Source: Streptococcus parasanguinis CC87K (GTDB taxonomy: Bacteria > Bacillota > Bacilli > Lactobacillales > Streptococcaceae). Taken from it: a DNA stretch of 64,000 nt. Made by a program: the position numbers and the translations under genes. Under the pieces are notes generated by a model, which saw only the letters and a list, made by a program, of their open reading frames with translations, was not told the origin of the DNA and made no database searches. Shown piece by piece: positions 17,542 through 28,118 of the stretch; position 1 is the stretch's first letter, and each line of letters begins with the position of its first letter. The stretch spans positions 918,597-982,596 of the forward strand of contig NZ_KI669401.1 of assembly GCF_000507765.1 (NCBI RefSeq), written 5' to 3'.

Positions 17542-18363
17542 TTATTCACTCTCCTTTAGCACATAATTTTCAATCGCCCATGCGACGGCATCCTGGTCAT
17601 TGGTCACAGGAGCCACAAGCGCTGCAACTTCCTTCACTGCTGGAATCGCATTGCCCATGGCAACCCCCAGTCCAGCCCATTGGATCATAGACAGGTCATT
17701 GGCTTCATCTCCACAGGCCATGACTTGATCTGCCTCAAGACCCAAAATAGTTGCCAGTGCCTCTAAACCTGTCGCCTTGTGAACATTTTTAGGACACCAT
17801 TCCAGCAACATCTCCCGAGATTTAAAAATTTCATAGTCTTGAAATAACTCCGGCTTGATCTGTTTTATCGCTGCATCTAAAAAGTCTTGATCGACGGCTG
17901 TCACACACTTGTTGTAGGAAATCGTGGATGGCAGGTCTTTAAAATCTGTCTCAATAAAGTTTAGGTAGGGATTGTAAAGGGAATAGAGAGACTTTCGCTC
18001 TGCATGAATCTCATAAACCGTTCCCTCACTGATAGCATCCAGCGGAAGGCCTAGACGGGCTGTTTCATCATGAATGGTTTCGACATCTTCAGGTGCCAAG
18101 ACAACTTTTGAGAGGATTTCTCCATTATTTCGCTGCACTAGACCACCGTTGAAGGTAATCGTATACTCTTCTTTGAGGCCTGCTGTTCCCAATTCTTCCA
18201 AAAGAAAATCCATGGCTTTCAAGGGGCGACCAGTGGTTAGAACCACCTTGACACCTTGGGCCTGTGCAGCAGCGAGGGCTGCTCTATTGCGAGGGGAGAT
18301 CTTTTTTTCAGAATTGAGAAGGGTCCCATCTAAATCCAGCGCAATCAAGGAAATCTGACTCAT
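17542..18363 (-). CDS. Cof-type HAD-IIB family hydrolase
   Basis: A 273-aa haloacid dehalogenase phosphatase of the Cof/YidA type. Motif I is ALDLDGTLLNS (nucleophile Asp), motif II TTGRP, and the metal-binding motif is CGDEANDLSMI. The C2 cap domain lies between them. Members dephosphorylate sugar phosphates, flavin or pyridoxal phosphates; the substrate is not predictable. It overlaps the next HAD gene upstream by four bases (ATGA) and abuts ftsY, so translation is coupled in the smc operon. Confidence 0.92.
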   Translation of the reverse strand: MSQISLIALDLDGTLLNSEKKISPRNRAALAAAQAQGVKVVLTTGRPLKAMDFLLEELGTAGLKEEYTITFNGGLVQRNNGEILSKVVLAPEDVETIHDETARLGLPLDAISEGTVYEIHAERKSLYSLYNPYLNFIETDFKDLPSTISYNKCVTAVDQDFLDAAIKQIKPELFQDYEIFKSREMLLEWCPKNVHKATGLEALATILGLEADQVMACGDEANDLSMIQWAGLGVAMGNAIPAVKEVAALVAPVTNDQDAVAWAIENYVLKESE

Positions 18364-19166
18364 ACAATTTCCTCCATGTAGCGTAGGGCAGAACCCGTCG
18401 TATGGTGGCCGATGACTTTTTCAGCAATCGCTAAGATTTCAGGACGTGCATTTTCTGGCGCTACAGGATGGCCCACGACTTGCATCATATGGAGGTCATT
18501 TAAGTTATCCCCGAAAGCCATCACCTGATCCATCGAGATCCCTAGTTTATCCGCTAAGGCGGTAATGGCCACTCCCTTATCGACATAATCGAGGACAATA
18601 TCAATTGATTCAAAACCTGTCGTCATCGCTTTGACACCGGGGATATTCTCAGTGACCCATTGCTCACCTTCAAGCACAAGAGCTGCATCAAAGTTGGTGG
18701 TCAATTTGAAAATTTCATCCTGAATATCCGCTAGGCTTTTCACTTTTTGAATGTTTTCATTGTAGTGCTGACTCAAGGCCAGATAGTCGGGATCTACTGT
18801 TTCTAAGACATAGCTCCCTTTTTTCCCCGTCAAAAGCAATTTATTGGGGTCTGCATAAGGGGAGGATTTCAAGGCCTCAAAAACACCCAAATAAAAGTCT
18901 TTGGACATGGTTGCTTCATAAAGATCTTCTCCATGAAATTCTACCACACTACCATTTTCAGCAATGAAAATCATCTGGTCCTCAAATCCTTTAAAGAGGG
19001 ATTTGAGAGAAAGAAGGGCACGGCCACTTGCAGCAGCAAAATAGATGCCTTTTTCTTTGCAACTTGCTAATACCTTGCGTAAAAGGTCTTGATCGTACTG
19101 ATGTTGGTCATTTAGAAAGGTTCCATCCATATCCGTAGCGATCAATTTAATATCATTATTCTTCAT
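18360..19166 (-). CDS. Cof-type HAD-IIB family hydrolase
   Basis: A 268-aa paralogue of the neighbouring HAD protein, with motif I ATDMDGTFLND, motif II ASGRA and motif IV FGDNLNDLHMM. Both catalytic Asp residues are present. The two proteins differ enough in the cap region to suggest different substrates. The gene overlaps the 3' end of smc by 11 bases. Pairs of HAD genes between smc and ftsY are usual in streptococci, but no link to chromosome segregation is known. Confidence 0.92.
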   Translation of the reverse strand: MKNNDIKLIATDMDGTFLNDQHQYDQDLLRKVLASCKEKGIYFAAASGRALLSLKSLFKGFEDQMIFIAENGSVVEFHGEDLYEATMSKDFYLGVFEALKSSPYADPNKLLLTGKKGSYVLETVDPDYLALSQHYNENIQKVKSLADIQDEIFKLTTNFDAALVLEGEQWVTENIPGVKAMTTGFESIDIVLDYVDKGVAITALADKLGISMDQVMAFGDNLNDLHMMQVVGHPVAPENARPEILAIAEKVIGHHTTGSALRYMEEIV

Positions 19167-22100
19167 TTTCTAAGTCTTTCAATTTTACTGAGACGATTTT
19201 AGAAACCCCAGATTCCTGCATGGTCACACCATAGATGGAATCTGCAGCTGACATGGTTCCCTTCCGGTGCGTCACGACAATAAATTGGCTTTCCTTATCA
19301 AAGCGGTTCAGATAATCCCCAAAGCGCTTAACATTAGCCTCATCTAGGGCAGCCTCTACCTCATCCAGAATGACAAATGGAATGGTCTTGACACGAATAA
19401 TCGAGAACAAGAGGGCCAAGGCAGACAAGGCCTTTTCTCCACCACTCATGAGGTTTAAGGATTGGATCTTTTTACCAGGTGGCTGCACAGAAATCTCAAC
19501 ACCAGCTGTCAGAAGATCTGGCTCTGTCAGAATCAAATCAGCAGCCCCCCCACCAAACATTTGACGGAAAGTGACTTTAAAGGATTCACGAATGGCTTCA
19601 AAAGTTGATTTAAAGCGTTCCTTGACTTCATCATTCATGTCGTTGATGGTAGACAAAAGCATGTTTTTCGCAGCCAAGACATCCTCACGCTGGCTGGAAA
19701 GGAAATCAAAGCGCCCCTTCACCTCATCGTACTGCTCGATCGCATCCACATTGACTGGACCAAGTGCCTTAATATCTTTTTCGATGCTCTTGAGCTGGTT
19801 TTCAGCTGCTGCAAGATTTTCAACAGGTTTGGCCTGTTCTTTGGCTTGGTCAAAGCTTTGCATGAATTCATCGGTAATTTGCGTTAAGAGCTTGTTCAAA
19901 CGATCTGCATGCTTTTCACGTGTCGCTTCAGCCTTGGCTTGTTGACGAATCCACTCTTCGTTTTTCTTGCGAGCTTGTTCCATCTGTTCTGCCACATCTT
20001 CGGCCTGGCCTTCCAAATCATCCAGCTCAAAGCGTTTCCGAATAACCCCTTGTTCCAAATCCGTTTTCTTGGCTTGGGCCTGTGTCAATTGATTAGCTAG
20101 TTGCTCCACATCGACTGTCTGAACTTGGGCCTCGCCTTGTTCAATCAGCAATTGCAACTGATGCTCTTCTACTTCCAACTGGGAGATCGTTTCTTCCAAG
20201 CGACGAGCATCTGTTTGCTCATAGCTTTGTTGGCTCTTATATTCGGTCTGTTGAAGTCGCAATTCTGCCAATTGCTCTTGCAAGTTTTGTACTTTTTGTT
20301 GCAGAACATCTTTGTCCGACTTCATGGTTTCAATATCGCGGTTCAATTTTTCTTTTTGAAGCTCAATTTCTGCCAATTGCTTGGTAAGGGACTCCAGCTC
20401 TTCTTGGAGAGACTGGGTCGCATCTGTTGCCAATTCTGACTTCAAAGCTTCTAAGAGTTCCTGAATTTCTTTCAGTTGCTCTTGGCTTTGTTGGTAGGCC
20501 AATTGGGCCCGCTGTTGTTCCAGACGAGCTTGCTCACCCTGGCTTTGAATAGAAGCCAGGTATTCTTGCGCCTGCTTGAGCAGATTGTCCTTGGTCTCTA
20601 CCTCCTGCTCTGCTTCTCTCAAACGAGCATCCAGAGCTTGCATTTCCTGCTTCAAACTATCTAATTCTGGTTTGACAAAGACTGTATTTTGGGAACGATT
20701 GGCACCACCAGCGTACGATCCTCCGGTCCGCAATTCGGTCCCATCCAAGGTCACCATTCGGACTTGATAATTGACTGTACGAGCTGCCTCACGCGCATGC
20801 TCCGTCGTGTCAAAGATGGCCGTTACTCCAAGCAAGTTTTGGAAAATCTGTTCAAAACGATGCTCATAGGTCACTAAGTCACTCGCGATTCCTAGAAATC
20901 CTGCACTTGCTTGAATCAATTCCAGATTCCGAGGGGATAGTTGACGGGCTTTGATCGTCGTTAGCGGAAGGAAAGTTGCCCGTCCCAAGCGATTGCGTTT
21001 CAAGAAATCAATCGCTCGCGTTGCAGCCTTTTCATCCTCGACAATGATCTGTTGGCTGCTAGCCCCCAGAGCAATTTCAAGCGCTGTTTGATAGTCTTTT
21101 GAAAAACTCAAATTCTCACTAACAGCCCCGCAGATGCCTCCTAGACGGTCTGCTTCTTGTAAGACGCTCTTGACGCCTGCATAGAAGTTACTATGGTTCT
21201 TCTGAATGGCTTCCAAACTATTGATCCGCGCCCGTTTGTTTTTGCTCTCATCCATCAAGTCAAACATAGCCGTTTGAGCCTCTTGGTAGGCAGCTTTGGC
21301 CTGCTCCACTTTTACCAATTGATTTTGGTATTCTGCTAATAGGTCTTTGACCGTCGCTTGTGCCTGATCCAACTCTTCCAATTGGCGAACTTCTTTTTCC
21401 TTGGCAGCTTCAAAATTGGATTGCGCCTTGATCAAGTCCTCTTGACGATGGCTAGATTCTTGCAGGAGTGCTTGGATCCGGCTCTCAATAGCTGTCCGCT
21501 CATTAGATTTTTCAGCTTCTGTCTGTAAGAGCTCCACATACTGCTCACGTAGATGCTCAATGACTTGTTCCGGATCTTCTTCATAGTTGGCTAATTCTTT
21601 TTCCAGCTTTTCTTGTTGCTGACGGTTCTCTATCAGTCTTTGTTGAAGAGTTGCTAGCGTCTCTTGTTTTTGAGACAGCTCTTTTTTCGCTTCTTCCAGA
21701 CGGGCCAAAACAGCATCCAGTCGCTCTAGATTTTCCTTGCGACTATGGGCTGCTTGACTCGATTGCAACTTAGCGACTTCAATTTGCTTTTCCAAATCAC
21801 TGATCAAACGAGTAACCTCTAGCAAGCTCGCCTGATCCTCAGCTAAGCTTTCATCCAACTGATGGCGGGCTTTCTTAATGCGCAAGTTATCCTCTTCCAA
21901 GACCTGACGACGTTGGTAATAAGAGGCCAACTGTTCTTGAATGGCTTTTTCTTCTTGATCAGCCTTTTCATAAAGGTCCTTTGTCAGATCGACTTGAGCG
22001 ACCAAAACGTCCAGTAAGAGAACCTGGCGTTCTTGGTCTAATTCCAAGAAACGACGAGCAACCGTCGCTTGCTTTTCAAGAGGCTGGATCTGTCCTTCTA

Positions 22101-22692
22101 ATTCATAGAGGATGTCCTCTAGACGGTCCAAATTCTCCTGGGTTTGGTTGAGTTTGGTCTCCGTTTCCTTGCGCCGCGTCTTAAATTTCAAGACACCAGC
22201 AGCTTCCTCAAAGATAGCCCGGCGTTCTTCCGGTTTGGAGTTAAAGATTTCCTCTACACGACCTTGGGAGATAATCGAGAAAGAATCCCGTCCCAATCCC
22301 GTATCCATGAACAAATCATGCACATCTCTGAGACGTACTTTCTTACCATCGATCTTGTACTCGCTGTCTCCCGAGCGATAAATATGGCGTTCGACCCGAA
22401 TTTCTTTACCTGCCTGCTGGATAAAAGCATCCTGGTTATCTAAGACAACTGTGACACAAGCATAATTCAGCGGTTTACGCGATTCTGTCCCTGCAAAAAT
22501 GACATCGGGCATCTTGCCTCCACGTAGACTCTTGACACTGGATTCCCCTAAGGCCCAGCGCAAGCTCTCTGTGATATTTGATTTTCCAGATCCATTAGGC
22601 CCTACAACGGCAGTAACCCCTTTGTCAAATACGACCTTAGTCTTATCCGCAAAGGATTTGAAGCCTTGGATTTCAATCTCTTTTAGATACAT
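19156..22692 (-). CDS. smc: Chromosome segregation protein SMC
   Basis: A 1178-aa condensin ATPase that, with ScpA/ScpB, organises and segregates the chromosome. The N-terminal head has Walker [11 protein letters not shown], and the C-terminal head has the signature [19 protein letters not shown] and Walker [15 protein letters not shown]. Two long Glu/Gln-rich coiled coils (about 170-500 and 660-1000) flank a hinge domain that starts near [11 protein letters not shown] and contains the conserved glycine-rich [13 protein letters not shown]. Length is normal. It overlaps rnc by ten bases. Confidence 0.97.
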   Translation of the reverse strand: MYLKEIEIQGFKSFADKTKVVFDKGVTAVVGPNGSGKSNITESLRWALGESSVKSLRGGKMPDVIFAGTESRKPLNYACVTVVLDNQDAFIQQAGKEIRVERHIYRSGDSEYKIDGKKVRLRDVHDLFMDTGLGRDSFSIISQGRVEEIFNSKPEERRAIFEEAAGVLKFKTRRKETETKLNQTQENLDRLEDILYELEGQIQPLEKQATVARRFLELDQERQVLLLDVLVAQVDLTKDLYEKADQEEKAIQEQLASYYQRRQVLEEDNLRIKKARHQLDESLAEDQASLLEVTRLISDLEKQIEVAKLQSSQAAHSRKENLERLDAVLARLEEAKKELSQKQETLATLQQRLIENRQQQEKLEKELANYEEDPEQVIEHLREQYVELLQTEAEKSNERTAIESRIQALLQESSHRQEDLIKAQSNFEAAKEKEVRQLEELDQAQATVKDLLAEYQNQLVKVEQAKAAYQEAQTAMFDLMDESKNKRARINSLEAIQKNHSNFYAGVKSVLQEADRLGGICGAVSENLSFSKDYQTALEIALGASSQQIIVEDEKAATRAIDFLKRNRLGRATFLPLTTIKARQLSPRNLELIQASAGFLGIASDLVTYEHRFEQIFQNLLGVTAIFDTTEHAREAARTVNYQVRMVTLDGTELRTGGSYAGGANRSQNTVFVKPELDSLKQEMQALDARLREAEQEVETKDNLLKQAQEYLASIQSQGEQARLEQQRAQLAYQQSQEQLKEIQELLEALKSELATDATQSLQEELESLTKQLAEIELQKEKLNRDIETMKSDKDVLQQKVQNLQEQLAELRLQQTEYKSQQSYEQTDARRLEETISQLEVEEHQLQLLIEQGEAQVQTVDVEQLANQLTQAQAKKTDLEQGVIRKRFELDDLEGQAEDVAEQMEQARKKNEEWIRQQAKAEATREKHADRLNKLLTQITDEFMQSFDQAKEQAKPVENLAAAENQLKSIEKDIKALGPVNVDAIEQYDEVKGRFDFLSSQREDVLAAKNMLLSTINDMNDEVKERFKSTFEAIRESFKVTFRQMFGGGAADLILTEPDLLTAGVEISVQPPGKKIQSLNLMSGGEKALSALALLFSIIRVKTIPFVILDEVEAALDEANVKRFGDYLNRFDKESQFIVVTHRKGTMSAADSIYGVTMQESGVSKIVSVKLKDLENEE

Positions 22693-23384
22693 GGCCCATC
22701 ATTCCTCGTTTCAACTGCATTGCGGGCTGCTTCTTGTTCCGCTAATTTCTTGGAGCGACCATGACCGTGCCCTAGGGTTTTACCGTTCACGAACACTTCC
22801 ACTTCAAACTCCTTTGCATGAGCGGGACCAGACTCATTTACCACTTGGTACTGAATTTCCACATCCCCGTGAACCTGCAACAGTTCTTGCAAACGGGTCT
22901 TGTAGTCAATAACTTGGGAAAATTGACCCGTTTCCACTTTGGGAATCATGACCTGATAGACAAAGCGCTTGACTGCTTCCACTCCTTGATCCAGTAAAAG
23001 AGCACCTAAAAAGGCTTCAAATAAATCGCCAAGAATCGTATCGCGGTCTCGACCACCAGATTTTTCTTCGCCTTTGCCTAGTTTGATATAACGGTCAAAT
23101 TGGCAATCCCGAGAAAAACCAGCCAAACTTTCTTCACGGACAATCATGGAACGGAATTTAGACAAATCTCCCTCAGGTCTGTTTGGGTGTTCCTTATACA
23201 AATATTCGGAAATAACTAATTGAAGAACAGCGTCTCCTAAAAATTCCAAACGTTCGTTATGTGAAATTTTTAAGAGGCGGTGCTCATTGGCATAAGACGT
23301 GTGTGTAAAAGCTGTATCTAATAAACTGCTATCTGAAAAAACGATCTGAAACCGTTCCGATAACAGGGCTTGTAATTTCTCCAT
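22683..23384 (-). CDS. rnc: Ribonuclease III
   Basis: A 233-aa double-strand-specific endoribonuclease that processes rRNA precursors and structured mRNAs. The signature [13 protein letters not shown] lies near residue 40, [14 protein letters not shown] carries the second catalytic acidic group, and a double-strand RNA-binding domain ([11 protein letters not shown] to [10 protein letters not shown]) ends the protein. The start at 23384 fits the family and follows AGTAGG by six bases. An in-frame ATG at 23411 would add nine residues and sits seven bases after the -10 box, so it would need leaderless initiation; I consider it less likely. Confidence 0.95.
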   Translation of the reverse strand: MEKLQALLSERFQIVFSDSSLLDTAFTHTSYANEHRLLKISHNERLEFLGDAVLQLVISEYLYKEHPNRPEGDLSKFRSMIVREESLAGFSRDCQFDRYIKLGKGEEKSGGRDRDTILGDLFEAFLGALLLDQGVEAVKRFVYQVMIPKVETGQFSQVIDYKTRLQELLQVHGDVEIQYQVVNESGPAHAKEFEVEVFVNGKTLGHGHGRSKKLAEQEAARNAVETRNDGPCI

Positions 23385-23418
23385 AGGAAGCCTACTTTCT
23401 AATAAATTCATACCTTTA

Positions 23419-23427
23419 AGTATACCA
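23419..23427 (-). promoter_or_regulatory. rnc-smc operon promoter (extended -10)
   Basis: The minus strand reads TGGTATACT, directly after the T-run of the upstream terminator. It would give a leader of about 27 bases to the chosen rnc start. Confidence 0.6.
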
Positions 23428-23453
23428 AAAAAGAAGCACGAACGCACTTCTTT
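23425..23453 (-). terminator. Terminator between the YbaN gene and rnc
   Basis: On the minus strand AAGAAGTGC-GTTC-GTGCTTCTT is followed by TTTT, merging into the rnc -10 region. Confidence 0.8.
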
Positions 23454-23483
23454 TCCTAGTTCTAGGGCCTGAATTCTCCAATT

Positions 23484-23870
23484 TTAATCAGGATTTTCCT
23501 CTGTTGGATTTTCAGGCTTATTAGGGATCACTTTTAAGAGATAATAGGTGATAAAAATCGTCAAAGCACCTAGAGCAAGCTTCACCCAAATAATCGGGGC
23601 CAGATAGATGGAAATGCCCATCAGAATGTAGATCTGAAGAAGGATCCATTTCTTCCGTTCTTTGGCAATCGATTTGGTCTCTCGGTAATCCGCTACATAG
23701 GTTTGATAAAGCTTGGTTTGGTAAAGCCAAGTTTCAAAGCGTTTGGAACTTTTAGCAAAGCAAGCCATGGACAGCAATAAAAAGGGGGTTGTCGGTAAAA
23801 TTGGCAATGGAATCCCAATAATTCCTAGTCCCAATGATATAAAACCAATCGTAAGATAAACAAGGCGCAT
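23484..23870 (-). CDS. YbaN family membrane protein (DUF454)
   Basis: A 128-aa small inner-membrane protein of the YbaN/DUF454 family. The conserved GIIGIPLPILPTTPFLLL segment with its PTTPF core is at residues ~17-34, followed by CFAKSSKRFETWL. Two further hydrophobic segments lie at about 76-93 and 95-113. No function is known. It is followed by a terminator and preceded, 33 bases upstream, by the lipoprotein gene read in the same direction. Confidence 0.88.
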   Translation of the reverse strand: MRLVYLTIGFISLGLGIIGIPLPILPTTPFLLLSMACFAKSSKRFETWLYQTKLYQTYVADYRETKSIAKERKKWILLQIYILMGISIYLAPIIWVKLALGALTIFITYYLLKVIPNKPENPTEENPD

Positions 23871-23903
23871 TTACTTCTCCTTTGTATGTTTCTTGTTTCA
23901 TAA

Positions 23904-24455
23904 TCACTCTACAGTGTTCACATCTGACATTAGAAGCTTCATCTTAGATGGATCTGACATTCCATCCACAATATTCTGTTGTTCCTCATTTAATGGCAAT
24001 AATATTATAGTTGCTGTATGAGAAGGTAATTCCCCACTATCCTTGATAAAATAGCTAACCTTTTGATTCTCAAAAATAGCCTTTCCATCATAAGACCAGG
24101 TAATTGAAAAGTTCAAATCTTTCTTGATATCTACATCTGTCTTATTGACCAGCATGAGTGCCGCCCTGCCATCTGAAACAGCCCCGGTAAAATAGATCGC
24201 CATATTCCCCTCGCTACCAACTTCAGGATGTTCTTTAACCAATTTCTTCCCTAACTCAATAAGATCAGACGTCTTTCCTTCATTTTGAGGGGCCACCACA
24301 AATTTCAAACCTTTTTCTTCTTTATCTTTAGAAGACTCTGATACTTTTGTTTCCTTCGTCGTTTGATTGGAAGTCGACTCTTTCGTAGCTTGCTTAGACT
24401 GACTACAAGCAGTTAAAGCAACCAAACCAGCCAGTAATAACACCATTTTTTTCAT
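23904..24455 (-). CDS. Hypothetical lipoprotein
   Basis: A 183-aa secreted lipoprotein. A basic start, a hydrophobic core and the lipobox LTAC give cleavage before Cys17. A Ser/Thr/Lys-rich linker (residues ~18-47) precedes a folded domain of about 135 residues rich in strands (NMAIYFTGAV, RAALMLVNKTD, LNFSITWSYDGKAIF, TATIILLPLN). I recognise no named family with confidence; extracellular domains of the DUF5067 type look somewhat alike. GAGAGATAATAA serves as the ribosome-binding region. Its maturation depends on Lgt. Confidence 0.75.
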   Translation of the reverse strand: MKKMVLLLAGLVALTACSQSKQATKESTSNQTTKETKVSESSKDKEEKGLKFVVAPQNEGKTSDLIELGKKLVKEHPEVGSEGNMAIYFTGAVSDGRAALMLVNKTDVDIKKDLNFSITWSYDGKAIFENQKVSYFIKDSGELPSHTATIILLPLNEEQQNIVDGMSDPSKMKLLMSDVNTVE

Positions 24456-24572
24456 TTATTATCTCTCCTCTACTTTCGTGATTCTCACTCAGAATTCGTT
24501 CTTTCCTATCATACACGAATTTTGGGTAAAGAGCAAATTCATTACTAGATATAGATTTCCTCAAATAGGCAG

Positions 24573-24600
24573 ATAAAAAACCACCCGAAAGTGGTTTTCT
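24573..24600 (-). terminator. Terminator of the vic operon
   Basis: On the minus strand AAAACCAC-TTTCGG-GTGGTTTT continues as TTATC, directly after the vicX stop codon. Confidence 0.8.
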
Positions 24601-24603
24601 ATC

Positions 24604-25413
24604 TTATATCTTCGTCAAAGGGGTCGCGGTATCTGGCGAGGTATCTAACACCTCAAAATCATGGCCAACAGCTAGATCTGCTCGAGCCAGTTGATTCTCC
24701 ATGGTCATATGGGCCAATTCTTTGATATTGTTCTCTTTTGACAAATGACCCAGATAAATCTTCTTGGTGCGATTTCCCAAGGTCCGGATCATGGCATCCG
24801 CCCCGTCTTCGTTAGAAAGGTGGCCTAGATCTGACAAGATCCGCTGCTTCAAGCGCCAAGCGTAAGAACCTGCTCGAAGGATCTCTACATCATGGTTGGA
24901 CTCAATCAGATAGCCATCTGCATCCGCGACGATGCCTGCCAAGCGATCGCTCACATAGCCTGTATCCGTCAGCATGACGAAGCTTTTGCCATCCTTCATA
25001 AAGCGATAGAATTGAGGGGCAGCAGCATCGTGACTGACCCCAAAACTTTCGATATCGATATCGCCAAATGTCTTGGTCTTCCCCATTTCAAAAATGTGCT
25101 TTTGAGCATCATCGACCTTGCCTAGATACTTGGTGCCTTCCATAGCCTTCCAAGTTGCTTCATTAGCATATAGATCCATGCCATATTTTCGCGCTAAAAC
25201 ACCCACACCATGGATATGGTCTGAGTGTTCGTGCGTAATCAAAATGGCATCTAAGTCTTCTGGTTTACGATCAATTTCAGCCAATAGTCCCGTAATCTTT
25301 TTCCCTGATAGCCCTGCATCAATAAGCAGTTTTTTCTTTGGCGTCTCAAGGTAGAAAGAATTCCCACTAGAACCTGAAGCTAAAATACTATACTTAAATC
25401 CCTCTTCTGTCAT
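24604..25413 (-). CDS. vicX: MBL-fold hydrolase VicX (WalJ/YycJ)
   Basis: A 269-aa metallo-beta-lactamase-fold protein, third gene of vicRKX. The metal motif THEHSDHIHG is present, with SGSSGNSFYLE at the start and LIDAGLSGKKI after it. The family (WalJ/YycJ) is thought to act as a nuclease-like enzyme linked to DNA replication or repair and affects Vic signalling; the precise substrate is open. The frame runs to 25512, but that part overlaps vicK; the ATG at 25413 lies seven bases past the vicK stop and matches the family. Confidence 0.93.
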   Translation of the reverse strand: MTEEGFKYSILASGSSGNSFYLETPKKKLLIDAGLSGKKITGLLAEIDRKPEDLDAILITHEHSDHIHGVGVLARKYGMDLYANEATWKAMEGTKYLGKVDDAQKHIFEMGKTKTFGDIDIESFGVSHDAAAPQFYRFMKDGKSFVMLTDTGYVSDRLAGIVADADGYLIESNHDVEILRAGSYAWRLKQRILSDLGHLSNEDGADAMIRTLGNRTKKIYLGHLSKENNIKELAHMTMENQLARADLAVGHDFEVLDTSPDTATPLTKI

Positions 25414-25420
25414 TGACTCC

Positions 25421-26773
25421 TTATTCTTCCTCTTCTGTATCCCAGTCGTCTTTAATAGCGTCTTTGTCGTACGGCAAGACAATGGTAAAGGTAGATCCCT
25501 TGCCATATTCACTCTTGGCCCAAATAAAGCCTTTGTGTTGCTTCACGATCTCCTTAGCAATGGCTAAGCCCAGACCAGTCCCTCCTTGGGCCCGGCTACG
25601 TGCCTTATCCACTCGGTAAAAGCGATCAAAAATGCGAGGCAAGTCTTTCTTGGGAATTCCCAAGCCCTCATCTGAGATGGAGATAATCAACTGGGCATCT
25701 GTCGTTTTCATCCCTACCTTGATCTTTCCACCATCAGGTGAGTACTTGATGGCATTGTTCAAGATATTGTCGATCACCTGGGTCATTTTATCCGTATCAA
25801 TTTCAACCCAGATCGGGGTGATCGGGTATTCCCGGATCAGTTCATACTTCTTAGTATCTTCTTGCGATTGACTCTTGATCTTATCAAACCGGTTCAAAAT
25901 AAAGGTGATAAAGGCCGTAAAGTTGGTCAACTCGATGTCCAACTGACTGGTTTCATTATCGATTCGTGACAAGCTCAATAGATCTGTGACCATGCGCATC
26001 ATGCGGTTGGTTTCATTGAGTGAAACTTTGACAAAATCTGGTGCTACCGGCTCTGACAAAGCGCCATCGTCTAGGGCTTCCAGATAGGATTTCACACTGG
26101 TCAAAGGTGTCCGTAATTCATGACTCACATTGGAGACAAAGAGGCGACGTTCCCGCTCTTCCTTGTCCTGCTCTGTCGTATCGTGCAAGACAGCTACCAG
26201 ACCAGAGATAAAACCTGACTCGCGACGAATCAAGGCAAAGCGCACACGAAGACTTAAGTATTCCCCATTTTCATCCTGGGAATCGATGGTCAACTCTGGT
26301 ACTTCTGTAATCAAGCTGCGCAGATCATACTCGTCTCCAATCGAAAGCAAATCCAGAATACTGGTATTAAGCACCTCATCTGGATTGACATTCAATTGCT
26401 TGGCGGCCATTTCATTGACCATGATGATCTGACCACGTCTATTGGTCGCAAGCACCCCATCTGTCATGTAAGAAAGGATACTGGTCAAACGCTTGGTTTC
26501 TTGTTCCAAGTTTTCATGCGTCAGGCGAATAACCTCAGACAGATCATTGATACTATTGGTCATATCTGTCAATTCTGGACTCCCTTGCATGTCGACCACT
26601 TCAGAATAGTCCCCTGCAATCAGATCCTTAATTTTGGCGTTTAATTGTCTGAGCTTAATATTGTCCCTACGGTTTTCTAACAAAAGCAAGGCTACCACAA
26701 TGATAAACCCAACCGTAATCAGAACAAAGACAAAGTTCGACGACATTACAAATTGTTTTAGTTGATCAATCAT
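25421..26773 (-). CDS. vicK: Sensor histidine kinase VicK (WalK)
   Basis: A 450-aa kinase with one N-terminal membrane helix (about 13-33). It lacks the large extracellular domain of Bacillus WalK, as is usual in streptococci. A HAMP region follows, then a PAS domain (residues ~95-200), the phosphorylated H218 in [11 protein letters not shown], and the ATPase domain with [17 protein letters not shown] and [11 protein letters not shown]. It phosphorylates VicR and governs peptidoglycan hydrolases such as PcsB in relatives. The start overlaps the vicR stop by eight bases. Confidence 0.96.
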   Translation of the reverse strand: MIDQLKQFVMSSNFVFVLITVGFIIVVALLLLENRRDNIKLRQLNAKIKDLIAGDYSEVVDMQGSPELTDMTNSINDLSEVIRLTHENLEQETKRLTSILSYMTDGVLATNRRGQIIMVNEMAAKQLNVNPDEVLNTSILDLLSIGDEYDLRSLITEVPELTIDSQDENGEYLSLRVRFALIRRESGFISGLVAVLHDTTEQDKEERERRLFVSNVSHELRTPLTSVKSYLEALDDGALSEPVAPDFVKVSLNETNRMMRMVTDLLSLSRIDNETSQLDIELTNFTAFITFILNRFDKIKSQSQEDTKKYELIREYPITPIWVEIDTDKMTQVIDNILNNAIKYSPDGGKIKVGMKTTDAQLIISISDEGLGIPKKDLPRIFDRFYRVDKARSRAQGGTGLGLAIAKEIVKQHKGFIWAKSEYGKGSTFTIVLPYDKDAIKDDWDTEEEE

Positions 26774-27467
26774 TGTTTCTCATATAATATCCAACACCAC
26801 GGCGGGTCAAGATATATTCTGGACGTCCCGGTGTGTCCTCGATTTTTTCACGCAAACGACGAACCGTCACGTCTACTGTCCGAACATCACCAAAGTAATC
26901 ATAGCCCCACACCGTCTCAAGAAGGTGCTCACGGGTCATCACTTGACCGACATGGGTCGCAAGGTGATAGAGCAATTCAAATTCGCGATGGGTCAAGTCC
27001 AATTCTTTGTTGCCTTTTTGAACCAAGAAGGCATCTGGAAGAATGTGAAGATCACCAATGACAATTTCCGTATCGGCCTCATTTTCAAGCTGAGGATCAG
27101 CCGCAAACTCAGAACGACGCAACAAGGCTTTCACACGCGCTTGCAATTCCCGATTCGAGAAGGGTTTGGTTACATAGTCATCCGCCCCGATTTCAAGCCC
27201 GATAACCTTATCAAATTCCGTATCCTTAGCAGATAGGACAATGATCGGCACATTGCTAGTCTTACGAATCGTACGCGCCACTTCCAAACCATCAATCTCT
27301 GGCAACATCAAATCAAGAATAATAATATCCGGATTTTCAGCCGCAAAGACCTCTAAAGCTTCCCGACCATCAAAGGCTGTCAATACCTCATAGCCTTCTT
27401 TTGCCATGTTAAATTTGATAATATCTGAAATTGGTTTTTCATCATCAACTACTAATATTTTTTTCAT
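26766..27467 (-). CDS. vicR: Response regulator VicR (WalR)
   Basis: A 233-aa OmpR-type regulator, essential in pneumococcus, that controls cell-wall hydrolase genes. The receiver domain has acidic D8-D9, phospho-acceptor D52 (DLMLPEIDG) and K102-type VTKPF. The DNA-binding domain has [11 protein letters not shown] and the recognition region [15 protein letters not shown]. First gene of vicRKX. A minus-strand TATAAT at 27524-27519 is about 55 bases upstream. A possible target site in this window is the repeat at 5297-5313. Confidence 0.97.
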   Translation of the reverse strand: MKKILVVDDEKPISDIIKFNMAKEGYEVLTAFDGREALEVFAAENPDIIILDLMLPEIDGLEVARTIRKTSNVPIIVLSAKDTEFDKVIGLEIGADDYVTKPFSNRELQARVKALLRRSEFAADPQLENEADTEIVIGDLHILPDAFLVQKGNKELDLTHREFELLYHLATHVGQVMTREHLLETVWGYDYFGDVRTVDVTVRRLREKIEDTPGRPEYILTRRGVGYYMRNND

Positions 27468-27518
27468 CTTACATACCTGTTTCTAATGATACTTTTCCTT
27501 ATCAATCTCCATCTTCTT

Positions 27519-27524
27519 ATTATA
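27519..27524 (-). promoter_or_regulatory. -10 box of the vicRKX operon
   Basis: TATAAT on the minus strand in the context TTGATATAAT, about 50 bases before vicR. No clear -35 at standard spacing. Confidence 0.5.
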
Positions 27525-27706
27525 TCAAACTTATGAAGAAATGTGGAGCCTCAATTGCTGGACTTTCCAATAAGAAAGGTTAAAAAAGACCGAGAAGTTA
27601 AAATCTCCGTCTCAGAAAAAACGAATGATATGTAGAAGATAAAATCACTTGAGTTATTCTAAAAATAGTTAATTTTCTACTTGCTAGAATGAATAAATCA
27701 TTTATT

Positions 27707-27972
27707 AAAAACTTTCCGTCGTGAGAAAAATGAGAGTGGGACAGAAATCGGTCATTCGTTAGAATTCGATTTCGTCGTCCCACCTCCGCACAGTTGAGTA
27801 GGGCTGTAAAAGCTGATGAAATCAGCGTAGTAGAGCCCACTCAACCACTGCGTATTGCTCGACAATCCAAAGATAATTGAGAGGCTAGGACTTTTGTCCC
27901 AGCCTCTCTAGGGAGTTTTGGAACTCCATAGAAGTTCGCTGACGTTCTTACTCACCTAAGGGAAGGGTTTTT
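27707..27972 (+). repeat. Repeat family A, disrupted copy with a family B element inside
   Basis: The left arm AAAACTTTCCgtcGTGAGAAAA (27707-27730) and right part (GGGAGTTTTGGAACT...GAAGTTCGCTGACG...CTCACCTAAGGGAAG, 27911-27972) are family A. The first internal hairpin of A is replaced by a full family B element (27732-27909), and most of the second hairpin is missing. This is the core of an 884-base gene-free region (27468-28351), which also holds the vicR promoter, a thrS relic and a hairpin at 28079. Confidence 0.75.
27732..27909 (+). repeat. Repeat family B, complete copy nested in family A
   Basis: A 178-bp element with ends GAGAGTGGGAC and GTCCCAGCCTCTC. It has three hairpins: GTGGGAC...GTCCCAC; GTTGAGTAGGGCT...AGCCCACTCAAC with an inner CTGAT/ATCAG; and a terminal GAGGCTAGGAC/GTCCCAGCCTC stem. 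Near-identical copies are at 36680-36854 (inverted) and 43362-43537. Confidence 0.85.
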
Positions 27973-28006
27973 AGATTGTTTTATCCTCAATCTTTTTATT
28001 TTTTCA

Positions 28007-28072
28007 TTATTTCTCAACACGTGATTTGTTGGCGATATCAGCTAGGATTGCTGCTACAAACTCATCATCTTT
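28007..28072 (-). pseudogene. Relic of a threonyl-tRNA synthetase 3' end
   Basis: Read on the minus strand this encodes [19 protein letters not shown] and a stop. The end of the intact thrS at 29613 encodes [19 protein letters not shown]. The 60 bases compared differ at 13 positions, so this is a diverged second thrS end, not a recent duplicate. Homology stops abruptly upstream of the DEFV codons. It marks a recombination scar next to the DUF389 gene. Confidence 0.75.
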
Positions 28073-28078
28073 AAACAT

Positions 28079-28118
28079 TAAAACGGTATCTACTTTCAGA
28101 GGAGATATCGTTTTTCTT
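28079..28118 (+). terminator. Strong hairpin beside the thrS relic
   Basis: AAAACGGTATCT and AGATATCGTTTT are near-perfect arms around ACTTTCAGAGG, followed by TTCTTCTT on plus. It may once have ended a transcript on either strand. Confidence 0.5.

Noticed and set aside
23384..23424. Leaderless start for rnc at 23411
   Set aside because: The promoter geometry would allow it, but the start at 23384 has a ribosome-binding site and fits family length, giving an ordinary 27-base leader.
27598..27840. 80-aa minus-strand ORF starting MGSTTLISSAF
   Set aside because: It lies within repeat B and the same peptide is encoded by the copy at 36746; there is no ribosome-binding site. It is a repeat-derived artefact.
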